64,000 nt of DNA, taken from positions 1,515,001 to 1,579,000 of the forward strand of contig NZ_CP162137.1 of the NCBI RefSeq assembly GCF_040833995.1, read 5' to 3'. The DNA is from Leptospira sp. WS58.C1. Its GTDB lineage: Bacteria; Spirochaetota; Leptospiria; Leptospirales; Leptospiraceae. The position numbers were made by a program, and so were the translations under genes. Shown piece after piece: positions 19,223-27,888 of this stretch. Positions within the stretch are counted from its first letter, which is position 1, and every line of letters starts with the position of its first letter. The notes below the pieces were generated by a model that did not search any database, was not told where the DNA came from, and saw only the letters and a list, made by a program, of their open reading frames with translations.

Positions 19223-19914
19223 ATATCTAACGATCTTAAATAAGAGAGATTTTTTCCTATTTTCCATTTTAGGATACCTTGAGTGACCGCTTCGTAGGAA
19301 CTGGCCCCGATCAAATGTCCAAAGACCGTATGTTTTCCTACATAGTCTATTCCGTTTGGTCCAATAGGAGAAATGACGCCGATACAGTCGGTTCCTGTGC
19401 CGGTCGCAAGATTGTTTTCGTTTTGCAAACGGATCTCTGATTCTAAAACCGCTAAGGTCCTTGCTTCGGACGCAATTGAGACTGCTTCTATGCTTGCGGA
19501 GACGGTGAGAGCTTCGGAAGTTTGAACGAGAATGTTGATTGTCCCAATTTTTTTGTTTTGTTTGAGGAAATGTCCGACTCTAACTGCATTTCCTAGGCCT
19601 ACCGTTGCAATGGATCTAACGTGCAAACCATCCATACTTTTTTCGGATACGGAGTAGTCGAAGAGAGATGCGCTTGTCATAAAGCCTAAAATTTCCTCTT
19701 TTTCTCCCTTCTCGATTAATCGATTTCTATAATATTCTTCCGGAATAATTTCAGGGCTTAGATCCGCATTGGAGACTTTTAACCAATAGACCTTGTTTGT
19801 GGTTAAGTATCCTCCTCCCACGACTGCCCAGCTTAAAGAAGAATGAGGTTTTGAAAGTTGGAGTTCCAACCAGGTTTCGGAGACTCCGATCTGATCTTCT
19901 TGAAATAAGCTCAA
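19219..19914 (-). CDS. cbiZ: Adenosylcobinamide amidohydrolase CbiZ
   Basis: A 231-residue salvage enzyme of the CbiZ family, which hydrolyses adenosylcobinamide or pseudo-cobamides to adenosylcobyric acid so that the nucleotide loop can be rebuilt. Family features seen: SWAVVGGGYLTTNKVYWLKV, FMTSASLFDYSV, ATVGLGNAVRVG, and the conserved ATGTGTDCIGVISP followed by YVGKHTVFGHLIG. It sits between cobB and cobC with 4-bp overlaps on both sides. Presence in a de novo operon suggests that corrinoids from other organisms are also remodelled. Confidence 0.9.
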   Translation of the reverse strand: MSLFQEDQIGVSETWLELQLSKPHSSLSWAVVGGGYLTTNKVYWLKVSNADLSPEIIPEEYYRNRLIEKGEKEEILGFMTSASLFDYSVSEKSMDGLHVRSIATVGLGNAVRVGHFLKQNKKIGTINILVQTSEALTVSASIEAVSIASEARTLAVLESEIRLQNENNLATGTGTDCIGVISPIGPNGIDYVGKHTVFGHLIGASSYEAVTQGILKWKIGKNLSYLRSLDI

Positions 19915-21290
19915 ATTTTAAATCTCCTGCAAGAATCTATAAAGTTTTTAGGGATTTCAGGATTAGAGGCCCAATGCGCATGCACATAACTTGCTAAAAC
20001 GTTTAAAACCGTATAACCTTCTTTAGTATTTTTTTCTGAGTTACGTTTTCTGATATGATAGGAGAATAATGAATCATCTTCATTTTCTAAAATCAGATCC
20101 GAATACCTGAATTGGTGTCCTCTGAAACGAATTCCGGCTTCTCCCAAGATGGTTCTTTTCTCCGTATGGACTTCTACATAACCTAAACTTTTAAGTTTCG
20201 GGCTCATGATCGCCTTTCCTGGGATAAGACCTACCATAGAAAAACTTTGTCCCTCTATATTTTGGATCTCGGAAGATAGATACATCAATCCGCCGCATTC
20301 GGCATAGATAGGCCTTTCCGAATTTGCAAAATTCCTGATCTCTTCTATTAGATTTTTATTTTTTTCTAAACTATCCGCGAATAGTTCCGGATATCCCCCG
20401 CCGATATACAATCCGTCTACTTCCGGAAGTTTGGCGTCTTTTAGGGGAGAGAAGAAGATTAATTCGGCTCCATAGTCCGTCAATTTTTTGAAATTATCCT
20501 CATAATAAAAATGAAATGTTTCGTCATAGGCCACTCCAATCTTGCAGTCTTTGGCTTTAGTTTGGATCTCCTTCGGTCCTTCCTTTGGAAGAGGAGGCGC
20601 TGAATTTGCGATTTCTAAGATCTTCTCTATATCAATCCATTCTTCCGATAGATTTTTCCAGAAAGAAAGTTTTTCTTCCGTTAGAATATCGGGGCCGGCG
20701 GAATGAAGTCCCAAATGTCTTTCCGGAAAGGAATGTTCGTATGACTTAGGAAATCCTCCTAAGATCTGCAACGGGATACTTGCATTTTCTATAATAGAAA
20801 GATGGCTTTTACTCCCTATATAATTCGCAACAAAACCTCGGATAGGAATTTGAGGATCGTAATTTTTGATACCGGAGGCGATCGCGGAGAAGGTCGCTGC
20901 CATCCCCGACGCATCGATCATAACGATAGTTGGGACCTGTAGCCATTTTGCGATTTCCGCAGTGGAACCTGCTTCTGAATTCGGAGAATGTCCATCGAAT
21001 AATCCCATCACTCCTTCTATGATGGAAATGTCCGACCCTTGGCTTGCGCTTATAAAACTGGAAATGACGGATCCTTTTCCCATCAACCATCCATCCAGAT
21101 TTTGGCAGGTTTTACCGGTAACAAAAGAATGATAACCGGGATCTAAATAATCGGGCCCACATTTGAATACAGAAACCTTTAGACCTTTTGCTTGTAGCGC
21201 CTTGGTAAGAGCGATCGTAAGCGTGGTCTTTCCTGTTCCACTTCCTGTTCCGGAAACAAGTATTCTCGGTATTTTGATCTCTTGTATCAT
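19911..21290 (-). CDS. cobB: Cobyrinate a,c-diamide synthase CobB/CbiA
   Basis: A 459-residue glutamine-dependent amidase that converts cobyrinic acid to its a,c-diamide. It has an N-terminal P-loop (SGTGSGTGKTTLTIAL), FKCGPDYLDPGYH, EGVMGLFDG, and a C-terminal glutamine amidotransferase domain (LYIGGGYPELFA, catalytic Cys in IYAECGGLMYLS, late His in SYVHAHW). Length is typical. It follows cobO by 6 bp and overlaps cbiZ by 4 bp. Confidence 0.97.
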   Translation of the reverse strand: MIQEIKIPRILVSGTGSGTGKTTLTIALTKALQAKGLKVSVFKCGPDYLDPGYHSFVTGKTCQNLDGWLMGKGSVISSFISASQGSDISIIEGVMGLFDGHSPNSEAGSTAEIAKWLQVPTIVMIDASGMAATFSAIASGIKNYDPQIPIRGFVANYIGSKSHLSIIENASIPLQILGGFPKSYEHSFPERHLGLHSAGPDILTEEKLSFWKNLSEEWIDIEKILEIANSAPPLPKEGPKEIQTKAKDCKIGVAYDETFHFYYEDNFKKLTDYGAELIFFSPLKDAKLPEVDGLYIGGGYPELFADSLEKNKNLIEEIRNFANSERPIYAECGGLMYLSSEIQNIEGQSFSMVGLIPGKAIMSPKLKSLGYVEVHTEKRTILGEAGIRFRGHQFRYSDLILENEDDSLFSYHIRKRNSEKNTKEGYTVLNVLASYVHAHWASNPEIPKNFIDSCRRFKI

Positions 21291-21296
21291 AAAATT

Positions 21297-21830
21297 TTAA
21301 TAGTCGATCCCGATCTGTGCCGATATTCCGCTCTTATAAGGATGTTTAGGGGATTCTATCTGAGTGACCAGGTCGGCCATATCTGTTAAAAGATTCGGAC
21401 AATTTCTTCCGGTAAGTATAATATGCAGATCTTCCGGTTTTTTAGACAGGACTTCGAAAACTTCTTCCGGTGTAAGCCATCCGTAATGGAACGCGTATGT
21501 GATCTCGTCTAGTATGAGTATTTTATAATTTTCTGAAAATATCATTTCGCAGGATCTATCCCAGGCAGATCTTGCCGCTTTCTTATCTCGGTCTAGATCA
21601 TCACTTTCCCATGTGAAGCCTAGTCCCATTACATGGAAGTCCAGATCCGGGATGGTTTTTGCAAATTTTCTTTCTCCTGTTTCCCATTTTCCTTTTAAGA
21701 ATTGGACGACCCCGCATTTCATTCCTCTTCCTAATGCCCTGAATAGAATTCCGAGCGCAGCAGTAGTTTTTCCTTTTCCAGGACCGGTGAATACTAAGAT
21801 CAGTCCTTTTTTATCCGGTGGAGAATTCAT
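21297..21830 (-). CDS. cobO: Cob(I)yrinic acid a,c-diamide adenosyltransferase CobO/BtuR
   Basis: A 177-residue ATP:corrinoid adenosyltransferase. Motifs: P-loop FTGPGKGKTTAALG, VQFLKGKWETGE, LILDEITYAFHYGWL and the C-terminal HPYKSGISAQIGIDY, all characteristic of BtuR/CobO. It would install the adenosyl ligand on the cobalt of cobyrinate diamide. The start overlaps the cobM stop by 4 bp. No dedicated Co(II) reductase (CobR) is recognised, but an FNR-like flavoprotein is encoded in the same operon at 28994-29749. Confidence 0.97.
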   Translation of the reverse strand: MNSPPDKKGLILVFTGPGKGKTTAALGILFRALGRGMKCGVVQFLKGKWETGERKFAKTIPDLDFHVMGLGFTWESDDLDRDKKAARSAWDRSCEMIFSENYKILILDEITYAFHYGWLTPEEVFEVLSKKPEDLHIILTGRNCPNLLTDMADLVTQIESPKHPYKSGISAQIGIDY

Positions 21831-22609
21831 ACGATTTCGGAGGCGGCTCGTTTCTTGTTTGCTTTTCTGAATTTATGGGAGAAGTCGGATGCGTACAGTC
21901 TGGAGTCCGCAAAATCATGACAGTCCAATACTTTTCCCACGAATATGATCGCAGTAGCTGTGATCTTTTCTTCTTTTACCTTAGCCGTTATGTTTTCTAA
22001 GGTACCGGTTACTATTTTTTGCTCCGGCCAAGTAGCCTTCTGCACAACAGAGACCGGACAATCCTTGCCATAGTGGGGAATCAATTCTTCCACAATTTTA
22101 CGAATATGTAAAACACTTAAAAAGAATACCAAAGTGGCGCCGGTGGATGCAAAAGTTTCCAGTTTCTCTTTTTCAGGCATTGGAGTTCTTCCTTCCGCCC
22201 GAGTGATGACCACGGATTGGGAAACTTCCGGAAGTGTTAATTCCTTACCTAACATCGCCGCTGCAGCGGTAAAAGAGGAAACTCCGGGGACGATCTCATA
22301 AGGAATTCCTAATTCATCCATTTTTCTCATTTGTTCCGCAGTGGAACCGAATATAGACGGATCTCCCGTATGGACTCTTGCAACATCCTGGTCCTTCTTC
22401 TTTGCTTCCTCTAAGATAGAAATAATGTCTTCCAATGTCATTTTAGAAGAATCTAATACGTTAGCTGTCGGAGCGGCCCTTTCTATCACTCTTTGAGGAA
22501 CAAGGGAGCCGGTATAAAGAACGATAGGGCAGGTCTCCACGAGTCTTGCACCTTTGATTGTGATCAGATCCGGATCTCCAGGACCGGCTCCAATGATAAA
22601 TACTTTCAT
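21827..22609 (-). CDS. cobM: Cobalt-precorrin-4 C11-methyltransferase CobM/CbiF
   Basis: A 260-residue SAM-dependent corrin methyltransferase of the tetrapyrrole methylase superfamily. Seen: FIIGAGPGDPDLITIKGA at the N terminus, ARVHTGDPSIFGSTAEQMRKM, and VPGVSSFTAAAAMLGKELTLPEVSQ, which is the CbiF/CobM form. It methylates C11 of the contracted ring. It starts 10 bp after cobJ and overlaps cobO. Confidence 0.96.
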   Translation of the reverse strand: MKVFIIGAGPGDPDLITIKGARLVETCPIVLYTGSLVPQRVIERAAPTANVLDSSKMTLEDIISILEEAKKKDQDVARVHTGDPSIFGSTAEQMRKMDELGIPYEIVPGVSSFTAAAAMLGKELTLPEVSQSVVITRAEGRTPMPEKEKLETFASTGATLVFFLSVLHIRKIVEELIPHYGKDCPVSVVQKATWPEQKIVTGTLENITAKVKEEKITATAIIFVGKVLDCHDFADSRLYASDFSHKFRKANKKRAASEIV

Positions 22610-22619
22610 AATGATTCTC

Positions 22620-24083
22620 TTAATCGCATTTTAAAATAGTATCCCTGAAGGAGGACCAAACCTGTTTGGGAGAATGTCCCAACCATCTTGCATCCGTGTA
22701 TTTTCTGTTTTCCCAGAGCGTCTTTCGGCTATTATCTAAAACGTAGTCCCAAAGCCTTTCGCTGATGGATGAATTTCTATAAATTGCAAACCGATCATAA
22801 ACTTCTTCGGGAAAACCTTCCGAAGGAAAAGAGATCAAAATATCAAATTGATTTTGGGAAACGATTTCCTGATCTTTAACTTTCAGTTTTGTCCATTTTT
22901 GGTCTTGTTCGATTATATTATGGAATCCGAATGTTTCTAAGTCGGTCGGTCGTTTTAGTTTTCCGATCAAATAATAATTCTCATCCCTTTGATAAAGGAT
23001 GGCTCCGCCGATACGACCTAAATACCGGATTTTTTCATCCGATCGTAATTCGGAGATCTGAACTTCCTTTTTTTGCGGAGAAGATCCCAAAAATTGTAAT
23101 ACTTTTATTGCGGTGGAAACGGAAGAATCTTGGCTTTCGACTGTTTCTTCTTTTTCTTGCTCGAATACGGTAGTACTTGTTCGTGCGAACGCACCTTGTA
23201 TTTTAGTAATATTTAAATTAGGGGAAGGCGATTCTTTCGGTATTCTACTTGCCAGATCGTTTTCCGTTCTTAAGGAAACGGCTCTGTTTTGTCCTGGTTT
23301 CAGTGACCCGTCTTCTAAAGAGTATTTATTTCCGTATCCTCTCGGAGTTACAAAAAATCCTTCATAAACGAATGATTGAGAGGATCCGATGATCACGGTC
23401 GTATTCATCCCGATCTCGAATTCCAAAAAATGATCCAGATCGGAAAATTGAATATTCTCCTGTCTGCGATATGCGCTCTTTACGAGTGCTACAGGTGTGG
23501 TTCCTGGTCTGTATTTTTTTATGATACGAGCTGCTTCAACAATTTGTCTTTGCCTTCTGCCGGAGGCCGGATTGTATAGATTGATCACGAAATCTCCTTT
23601 AGCAGCCGACTCGATCCTGTTTTCGATCACAGTCCAAGGAGTCAAAAGATCCGAGAGTGAGATCCTTGCGGAGTCGTGAACCATCGGAGCTCCTACAAGA
23701 GATCCACAAGAGCTGTCCGCGCTGATCCCAGGGATCATTTTTATCTCGGGAGAGTCTCCTTTCTTCCAACCTGTTTTTCTTAAAACTTCGAAGACGAGAC
23801 CTGCCATTCCATATACGCCTGCATCTCCAGAAGAGATCAATGTTACCGTTTGTCCCGATTTCGCGGACTCCACTGCAGTTTGCGCACGAGCGATCTCTTC
23901 CGTCATTCCTGTGCGAGTGACTTGTTTTCCGCTCAAATGATGTTTTACTAGATTGATATAAGTAGTGTATCCTATTATGGAGTCCGCTTCCTTGATGGCG
24001 GATAACGCAGCAGGAGTAATATGAGAATCGTTTCCTGGGCCGATCCCTACGATATTCAATTTTCCTTTTGGAGTTTCGTTCAT
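22620..24083 (-). CDS. cobJ: Precorrin-3B C17-methyltransferase CobJ/CbiH with a long unknown C-terminal extension
   Basis: Residues 1-265 form a normal CbiH/CobJ ring-contracting methyltransferase (NIVGIGPGNDSHITPAAL, LISSGDAGVYGMAGLVFE, IPGISADSSCGSLVGAPMVHD, FVINLYNPASGRR). Residues about 275-487 are an extension I do not recognise: a charged, Ser-rich linker (about 280-330) then a mixed alpha/beta region rich in Trp and Tyr near the end (WLGHSPKQVWSSF). Bacillus CbiH60 also has an extended C terminus, but that one carries an Fe-S domain related to sirohaem reductases. Here only one Cys is present at the very end, so the same role is unlikely. Confidence 0.93.
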   Translation of the reverse strand: MNETPKGKLNIVGIGPGNDSHITPAALSAIKEADSIIGYTTYINLVKHHLSGKQVTRTGMTEEIARAQTAVESAKSGQTVTLISSGDAGVYGMAGLVFEVLRKTGWKKGDSPEIKMIPGISADSSCGSLVGAPMVHDSARISLSDLLTPWTVIENRIESAAKGDFVINLYNPASGRRQRQIVEAARIIKKYRPGTTPVALVKSAYRRQENIQFSDLDHFLEFEIGMNTTVIIGSSQSFVYEGFFVTPRGYGNKYSLEDGSLKPGQNRAVSLRTENDLASRIPKESPSPNLNITKIQGAFARTSTTVFEQEKEETVESQDSSVSTAIKVLQFLGSSPQKKEVQISELRSDEKIRYLGRIGGAILYQRDENYYLIGKLKRPTDLETFGFHNIIEQDQKWTKLKVKDQEIVSQNQFDILISFPSEGFPEEVYDRFAIYRNSSISERLWDYVLDNSRKTLWENRKYTDARWLGHSPKQVWSSFRDTILKCD

Positions 24084-25234
24084 ATTTTCTCCAAAATTAC
24101 GGGGTGGTGTTCCGATCTCGCTGCAAAGGGGATCCTTGCAATTGCGACCGTTAGGTTTTTTCCACCTTCCGTTTCTTTGTATTTTTGCTTTGTTACGAGT
24201 AATTTTTCGGATCCGGAGAGAAGAAGGGCGGCAGCCTCGCTTACGGAGCGAGTCCCCACATATTCGGAAGCAGCTTTAGAAATTTCTGAAATTCCCTCCA
24301 CCTGGTCCAATTTTTCGGGAGAGAAGGTTCTGAATTCCCATCCATACTTTTCCGAAATTTCTAAGAATGCCGGTTCTTCTTTTTTGGCATCTACGCTTGC
24401 AATTGCCTTTATACTATCCAATGATAAATTATATTCTTTTAATACTTTTACGATCCCATTTTCTACGATATCAGTCGGAATTCCTTTATCGCAACCTAAT
24501 CCTAAAACCAAGGATTTAGGTCTGTATATCACCGAATTGGAATATATTTCCGGCGTTTCGATTTTGATATCCGTTCTATCGCTTGCGATCAGGAGGATCT
24601 CATAATCTTTCGGATCAACATATTCTAAACTGGAAGAATATTCTATTCCCTTGGGTAAATCTTTTTCCAAGGGCCAAAAATTCGGCTCACCTGTTTCCTG
24701 TACGAACATTACTTTAGTTTCATTTACTACTGCGGCACAAGCCCTAGTAACATTTCTGTCTTGGTCTTCCAGATTCCAGCCTAGTTCTCTTCCTAAAATA
24801 TCCACTGTCAAAGTCCCTGAAACATCCGAAGCGGTTGTGATTACCGGAATATTCTCCAATAGACCGGAAATTTTCTGGGTAAAAAAATTGCCTCTTCCTA
24901 CATGGCCCGACAAAACACAGATCGTAAACTTTGCTTGGTCATCTATACAAAGAACAGCAGGGTCCGTTTTTTTACTGACCAAAAGAGGGGAGATCATTCG
25001 CACTACTGCACCCACACTGATCACAAAAATATGGCAATCGTATTCCATAAAAGTTTCTCTCAACGTGGGTTCCATCGGGAGACTCAAAAGTTTGGATCCC
25101 TTAGGAGCTTCCGAGATAAATTTGGGAGAAACGAATAGATCCGCTCCCTTTAAGGAATGGAATAGTTCTTTCCCGGTTTTCATACCGTGTTTTGTGATTA
25201 CATAGATCGCATAAGGTTTTCTACTCTGAATCAT
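24080..25234 (-). CDS. cbiG: Cobalt-precorrin-5A hydrolase CbiG
   Basis: A 384-residue protein with the three CbiG regions: N-terminal (KPYAIYVITKHG), central (FVISVGAVVRMISPLL, CVLSGHVGRGNFFTQKI) and C-terminal CobE-like (LVLGLGCDKGIP, ASVDAKKEEPAFLE). It opens the delta-lactone of cobalt-precorrin-5A with release of acetaldehyde. This step belongs to the anaerobic, cobalt-early route, and its presence with no CobG-type monooxygenase in the window supports that route. It overlaps cobI by 14 bp and cobJ by 4 bp. Confidence 0.95.
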   Translation of the reverse strand: MIQSRKPYAIYVITKHGMKTGKELFHSLKGADLFVSPKFISEAPKGSKLLSLPMEPTLRETFMEYDCHIFVISVGAVVRMISPLLVSKKTDPAVLCIDDQAKFTICVLSGHVGRGNFFTQKISGLLENIPVITTASDVSGTLTVDILGRELGWNLEDQDRNVTRACAAVVNETKVMFVQETGEPNFWPLEKDLPKGIEYSSSLEYVDPKDYEILLIASDRTDIKIETPEIYSNSVIYRPKSLVLGLGCDKGIPTDIVENGIVKVLKEYNLSLDSIKAIASVDAKKEEPAFLEISEKYGWEFRTFSPEKLDQVEGISEISKAASEYVGTRSVSEAAALLLSGSEKLLVTKQKYKETEGGKNLTVAIARIPFAARSEHHPVILEKI

Positions 25235-25988
25235 CCAAAATACCCCTTAAGACGCCTTTCCTTCTTCGGATAGAAATGATAACCATGGAGAAATAATCGC
25301 AGTTTTCGTTCTTGATGGACTCTAGATCTTTTACGATCCTCTGGCGATCTGTGGTTCCATAAGAAACATAAGTTGCATTTTCTAGAATATTCTGCTCTTT
25401 TAATATTCTTATCAGTTCTGGGACCACCTGTCCTACTTTTGTCAGTACGATCGTATCAAAATCTTGGATCAGTTTCTCCAGATCCTCCAACCCATAGGTC
25501 GCAGGAAGAACGCAGAATCTTTCTCTACCGTCTGCAAGCGGAGTGAGTAAACTCGCGGGGATCGCAGTAATGGAAGAAACCGCCGGAACGATTTCCATTT
25601 CTATTCCTGGCCATCTTTCCGGAGCTTCTTCTAACAGGTAACTCCAAGAACTGTATACGGAAGGATCTCCTTGCGTGATGAAAGCAACATCCAAACCTTT
25701 TTCCAGTCGAACGCCTATTTCCTTGAACGCTTTATCCCAAGCCGGAACTAAGATGCTCGGATCTTTGGTCATCGGAAAATGTAAGAATAACTTTTCTTGA
25801 GATTCATTTTCTTGAACGATAGGAGAGCATACTCTCCAAGAGAAAGACGGCAGAGATTCGCTGCTTTTTGGAATGGCAAGCACTGCTACTCTGTTCAGGA
25901 CATGGACCGCCCTAAGAGTGATTAAGTCGGTCGCGCCGGGACCGACTCCGACTCCGTATAATTTTCCGTATGTAGTTTTTACAGTCAT
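25221..25988 (-). CDS. cobI: Precorrin-2 / cobalt-factor II C20-methyltransferase CobI/CbiL
   Basis: A 255-residue SAM-dependent methyltransferase. Seen: GVGVGPGATDLITLRAVHVL, VAFITQGDPSVYSSWSYLLE, VPAVSSITAIPASLLTPLADGRER and IVLTKVGQVVPELIRIL, which fit CobI/CbiL. It methylates C20 of the early macrocycle. It lies 8 bp after cobL and overlaps cbiG. Confidence 0.95.
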   Translation of the reverse strand: MTVKTTYGKLYGVGVGPGATDLITLRAVHVLNRVAVLAIPKSSESLPSFSWRVCSPIVQENESQEKLFLHFPMTKDPSILVPAWDKAFKEIGVRLEKGLDVAFITQGDPSVYSSWSYLLEEAPERWPGIEMEIVPAVSSITAIPASLLTPLADGRERFCVLPATYGLEDLEKLIQDFDTIVLTKVGQVVPELIRILKEQNILENATYVSYGTTDRQRIVKDLESIKNENCDYFSMVIISIRRRKGVLRGILDDSE

Positions 25989-25996
25989 AAAATGTA

Positions 25997-27223
25997 TTAA
26001 GATTTCCTAATTTTAAAAATATGGATCGGATTTAATGCCTCATATCTGAGATAATCCGCGAGTTTTTGACCTCGGGATATATTGATGAGGCTCACCTCCG
26101 GGATCAGGTCCATATCCCTGAATGTTTTGTAAGCCTCGGAAACATTGTCCAAGGTGATTGCATTCGCCACCAAACATCCGCCGGGATTTAATCTTTCCCA
26201 AGAAAGTTCCAGGATCTCTTTCATATTACCCTTGGAGCCTCCCACAAAAACGCAGTCGGGGGAGGGAAGATCTTGTAATGCTTGAGGAGCTTTTCCATGT
26301 ATTAAGAAAACATTATCTGTTTTATGGCTGAGAATATTCTGTTCGCAGATCTCTATTCCTTCCGGATCTACTTCGATTGCGTATACTTTTCCTTCTCTGG
26401 CGATCCTGGCTGCTTCGATCGAAACCGCTCCTGAGCCCGCTCCAATATCCCAAACTAAGGAATCCGGGCGGATCTCTAATGCGGAAAGAGAAAGGAGCCT
26501 GACTTCTTTTTTGGTGATCAGTCCTTTTTTAGGAAGACGTTTCGCATATTCTTCTTCTCCTAAAAAAGGAAGAAGTGGGGAAGGTTTCCAATTCGGATCT
26601 TTTCTGAGAAGGATCAACACGTTTAAGTCGGAAATATCGGAGGTCCCAGCCAAAGTTTCCAATTCGAATTCCCGGACCTTCTCCTCTTTCCCTCCCAAGT
26701 TCTCGCATACGAATGCTTTCCAATCTGTTTCAGAATAATGTAATAGATACTCTGCGATCTTGGAAGGAGAGTTGGTCTCGTCAGTGAGACAGGCAACCTT
26801 GGAAATACTTTGCAATTTCGTAATGAATCCGTAGAACGACCTACCGTGAAGAGAAAGAAAGGAGGCATCGTCCCATTTGACCCCGATCTTAGAAAAAGCG
26901 TTTTGGACGGAACTTGGTGCCGGGATAAATTCCACATGATCCTTTCCTACTTTTTTTAAGATCAGATTTCCGATCCCGAAAAATAGCGGATCTCCAGAGG
27001 CAAGAACGCATATCGTATGCTCCGCGGAAAGTTCAGCAATCTTCTCCGCTGTGCGAACAACGTCATTTTTGATGACGATCCTTTCTCCGTCAAATTGAGG
27101 GAAAAAATCCAGATGTCTTTCTCCTCCTGCCAGTACTCTTGCTCTTGCAACTGCACCCATTGCTTTGCTGGAAAGTCCGACACAACCATCGTCTCCTATC
27201 CCTATAACGGTTACCGCTTTCAA
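25997..27223 (-). CDS. cobL: Precorrin-6B methyltransferase/decarboxylase CobL (CbiE-CbiT fusion)
   Basis: A 408-residue fusion. Residues 1-205 are a CbiE methylase (VTVIGIGDDGCVGLSSKA, CVLASGDPLFFGIGNLIL, FIPAPSSVQNAFSKIGVKWD). Residues about 215-395 are a CbiT Rossmann methyltransferase (GLITKKEVRLLSLSAL, WDIGAGSGAVSIEAA, VFVGGSKGNMKEIL). Together they methylate C5 and C15 and decarboxylate the C12 acetate. Overlaps cobH by 4 bp. Confidence 0.96.
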   Translation of the reverse strand: MKAVTVIGIGDDGCVGLSSKAMGAVARARVLAGGERHLDFFPQFDGERIVIKNDVVRTAEKIAELSAEHTICVLASGDPLFFGIGNLILKKVGKDHVEFIPAPSSVQNAFSKIGVKWDDASFLSLHGRSFYGFITKLQSISKVACLTDETNSPSKIAEYLLHYSETDWKAFVCENLGGKEEKVREFELETLAGTSDISDLNVLILLRKDPNWKPSPLLPFLGEEEYAKRLPKKGLITKKEVRLLSLSALEIRPDSLVWDIGAGSGAVSIEAARIAREGKVYAIEVDPEGIEICEQNILSHKTDNVFLIHGKAPQALQDLPSPDCVFVGGSKGNMKEILELSWERLNPGGCLVANAITLDNVSEAYKTFRDMDLIPEVSLINISRGQKLADYLRYEALNPIHIFKIRKS

Positions 27224-27888
27224 AATTTTTTCTCCGTTGAAAGAAGTAAAAGTGCATGTATGATGGATACCGCGATCGTACTTCCTCCTTTTCTTCCTCT
27301 TGTAAGAATATAAGGGATAGAGTATTCCGATTGGAATTTGATATCCAATAACGCTTCTTTGGATTCCGCTGCGGAAACGAATCCTACAGGGACCCCGATC
27401 ACAAGAGCGGGGCGAACTCCTTCTTCTTCCACAAGTTTTACGATCTCCAAAAGAGCAGTGGGAGCATTTCCGATCGCGATCACACTTCCATTCAAAAGTC
27501 CTAAACTAGAAGCCTTGCGCATAGACTCGATTGCTCTTGTGGAATTATTTTCTTTAGCTCTTTGGATCACCTCCGGATCGCTAATAAAACTATATGTTTT
27601 ACAACCGTAAGCATCCAAACGTTCACTGTTTAAACCCGCAATGATCATCTGAACATCACAAATGATCGGGCATCCGTTCTTCAGGGCTTGGATGCCGTCA
27701 CGGATCGCGTTCTCATGGATCTTCGTTAGATCCTTGTATTCAAAATCGGCGGTAGCATGTATGATCCTTCTGACAACTTCCCAATCTCCCGGTGGATGTG
27801 AATGATGTCCTGCTTCTTCATCGATGATCGCAAAAGAATTATTTTCGATCTCCCTTCCCAAGGAAGTCATTTGCCGCATATCATTCAT
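27220..27888 (-). CDS. cobH: Precorrin-8X methylmutase CobH/CbiC
   Basis: A 222-residue methylmutase that shifts a methyl group from C11 to C12 to form hydrogenobyrinate or cobyrinate. The catalytic His is in RRIIHATADFEY, and CDVQMIIAGL, AIGNAPTAL and GVPVGFVSAAESKEAL are family hallmarks. The ATG at 27888 has GGAG 8 nt upstream inside the 3' end of cbiD, giving an 8-bp overlap. An alternative ATG lies 3 codons in. Confidence 0.96.
   Translation of the reverse strand: MNDMRQMTSLGREIENNSFAIIDEEAGHHSHPPGDWEVVRRIIHATADFEYKDLTKIHENAIRDGIQALKNGCPIICDVQMIIAGLNSERLDAYGCKTYSFISDPEVIQRAKENNSTRAIESMRKASSLGLLNGSVIAIGNAPTALLEIVKLVEEEGVRPALVIGVPVGFVSAAESKEALLDIKFQSEYSIPYILTRGRKGGSTIAVSIIHALLLLSTEKKF

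Noticed and set aside
24021..24605. 194-codon frame on the + strand
   Set aside because: Antisense to cbiG and the start of cobJ, both of which carry unmistakable family motifs; no ribosome site or family match seen.
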